Source: Psoroptes ovis
Lineage: Eukaryota; Arthropoda; Arachnida; Sarcoptiformes; Psoroptidae
Assembly: GCA_002943765.1 (NCBI GenBank)
Contig: PQWQ01000041.1
Coordinates: 124,001 to 188,000, forward strand
DNA: 64,000 nucleotides
Direction: 5' to 3'
The notes under the pieces were generated by a model, which worked only from the letters and a program-made list of their open reading frames with translations, made no database searches and was not told the DNA's origin. Made by a program: the position numbers and the translations under genes. Position 1 is the first letter of the stretch; each line of letters starts with the position of its first letter. Of the stretch, positions 62,633-64,000 are shown one piece after another.

Positions 62633-63843
62633 TTATTCACTGTTAGGATGTTCACAAATGCCAGAAAATAGAATATGTTCAGAATCATCAGATACCAATA
62701 AGTAGATAAATGGTCGATTAACGATAAAATCAATAACATCAAAATCGATGCAGCATCTCATCATAACTATTGCGGTTGCAGCAGCAGCTCTGGTACCTTC
62801 TTCATCAACTTCGATCACTGCTTTTTGGATAATATCAGATACGAATAATTTTTGATCACTGATTCCAGAAAGATTGGCAGAATCGCTAAAAATACTTTTG
62901 ACATTCATATCAACTAAATGAGGAACCAATTGATGCATCGATTCGATTTTGAATTTAGGTAATTGCAATCGAACTTCTGACCTTGAAGTCAGTCCGTTCA
63001 AAATTTGTGACAATTTTTCACCATTTTGTGTTGCTTTCAAAATGTTTGAAATTGTTTTTTCTTTATCAGGCAAAATTATTACCATCGAAATAGATCCAGA
63101 CTCATAAGGTATTCGCAGTGCTTGTATGCCAATTTCTGTGCATCGATAATATGGAAATTTTTTCTTATGTGTCATCATTTTTACTTTTACATTTTGGCCA
63201 TTACTTTTATTAAATTCGCCGTCAAATGTAGCGAATTTCTCAAAAGGATATTTCCAAAGACCTTTGAAATATATTGCATTAATCAAAATTACTTGCGTAG
63301 CAGGATCGATTTGATTCAACAATTTAGGAATCATATCTTTGGTTGCTTTTCTAACGTCTTCATTGATTTCTGATACTGAAGCACTTTGATCCAAGAAATT
63401 TAATTGCTTAGCTATTGCTAAAAATTTTTCCGCTAATAATTTAACATAAGAATCACGCAATGGAAAACTAAATAAAATAATCATTTAAAAACAAAATCAT
63501 TTAGTATTTAGTTTATTTTGATTGAAAAAAGAACTCACTCTTTATGACTATAAAGCATATTTGCATTGTTTAATACGCTTTCATTTGTTTTAATAAAAGT
63601 TTGCAATTTACTGGCATGATTTTCCAACATGATTTGGTAATCATTTTTGCTCGATTGATTTGATGATGTTGTTCCGAATAGAAATTGAATCAATTCAATT
63701 TGAGTATGGTCATCGGCACCTGCCAATAGCATACCGATTGCTGTTGTTAATGAAAATGGAGATAATACCAAATTTTCGCCCTGAACATACAGATTTTTGG
63801 TCAATTTCATTACCAAACGATTATTGTGATGAATATTGTCCAT
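62633..63843 (-). CDS. Intracellular-type serpin
   Basis: Two exons: 63843-63539 and 63467-62633 (71 bp intron, phase 2); 379 aa, normal for the family. The start is MDNIHHNNRL; the frame upstream has no ATG. No signal peptide is present, so it is a cytosolic (clade B-like) form unless an unseen 5' exon exists. Signatures: NLVLSPFSLTTAIGMLLAGA, VILINAIYFKGLWKYPFE, the hinge EEGTRAAAATA and the C-terminal FIVNRPFIYLLVSD. The hinge fits the inhibitory consensus (Gly at P15, Thr at P14, small residues P12-P9). Counting 17 residues from the hinge Glu puts P1 at Cys, with Arg at P2 (MMRCC), so the target could be a cysteine protease or, with a shifted loop, a trypsin-like enzyme. Mite serpins are known as allergens (group 27) and as immune modulators. 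Confidence 0.93.
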
Positions 63844-64000
63844 TTTTGATTGAATAAGGTTGATTGAAATTTGAATAATCAATGAAATAATGAATGAATT
63901 GTCAAATGAATGAATAGATTTTTATATGTGAATGAAAATTTTGAAGGGCGTTGGTGAAAAAATATTAATGAGTCAATAAATAAACATTCAATTTTATTAG
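63844..64000. other. Upstream region of the serpin gene
   Basis: 157 bp of AT-rich sequence to the window edge, with TCATT-type repeats. No coding exon or clear TATA box at a fixed distance. Confidence 0.5.

Overview
The window is animal nuclear DNA, very AT-rich (visibly well under 35% GC), packed with ATT, TGA and poly-A runs. Its genes carry mostly 55-90 bp GT-AG introns and AATAAA polyadenylation signals. Gene content (an intracellular serpin, Sod1, alpha-arrestins, a connecdenn/DENND1 gene), compact architecture and composition suggest a small arthropod, most likely an astigmatid mite such as a dust or scabies mite. The organism call is an inference; no rRNA or mitochondrial marker is present. 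All exon models below were built by hand from reading frames and splice signals.

Layout. Bases 1-30,400 are almost gene-free. They hold one intronless, highly diverged histone H2A-like gene (6.5 kb), one first coding exon of a minus-strand gene that I cannot follow (17.4-17.5 kb), a GC-richer tRNA/SINE-like element (20.9-21.1 kb) and a small GC island with E2F-like sites (27.8 kb). The dense right half follows: DENND1 (-), ZIP7 zinc transporter (-), GINS1/PSF1 (+), a PI-PLC-like pseudoenzyme (-), a PLPPR-like inactive lipid phosphatase with two alternative first exons (+), a small single-pass membrane ORF (-), Sod1 (-), two convergent arrestin-domain genes, an LPCAT-type acyltransferase (+), NOG1/GTPBP4 (+), a TOMM6-like miniature gene (-), RABGAP1-like TBC protein (+) and a serpin (-).

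Most interesting system. NOG1, a GTPase of 60S ribosome assembly, appears to be a snoRNA host gene. Introns elsewhere in the window are about 55-90 bp, but those of the NOG1 locus are 174-232 bp. A splice donor lies 8 nt after the NOG1 stop codon, and a chain of tiny noncoding exons (9-49 nt) follows to an AATAAA at 57,658. The introns contain snoRNA-like elements: H/ACA two-hairpin structures with ANANNA and ACA boxes, and C/D elements whose guides match conserved rRNA. One resembles U32 and targets 18S; another has bipartite complementarity to 28S. The NOG1 upstream region has a CACGTG E-box and a pyrimidine (TOP-like) tract, so the protein factor and the modification guides could be co-expressed. 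Introns so far downstream of a stop codon should also expose the mRNA to nonsense-mediated decay, giving a possible switch between protein and snoRNA output.

Other themes are catalytically dead enzyme homologues (the PLC and PLPPR genes, both on lipid-signalling folds), a diverged H2A that lost most of the acidic patch, and a GC-AG intron in Sod1.
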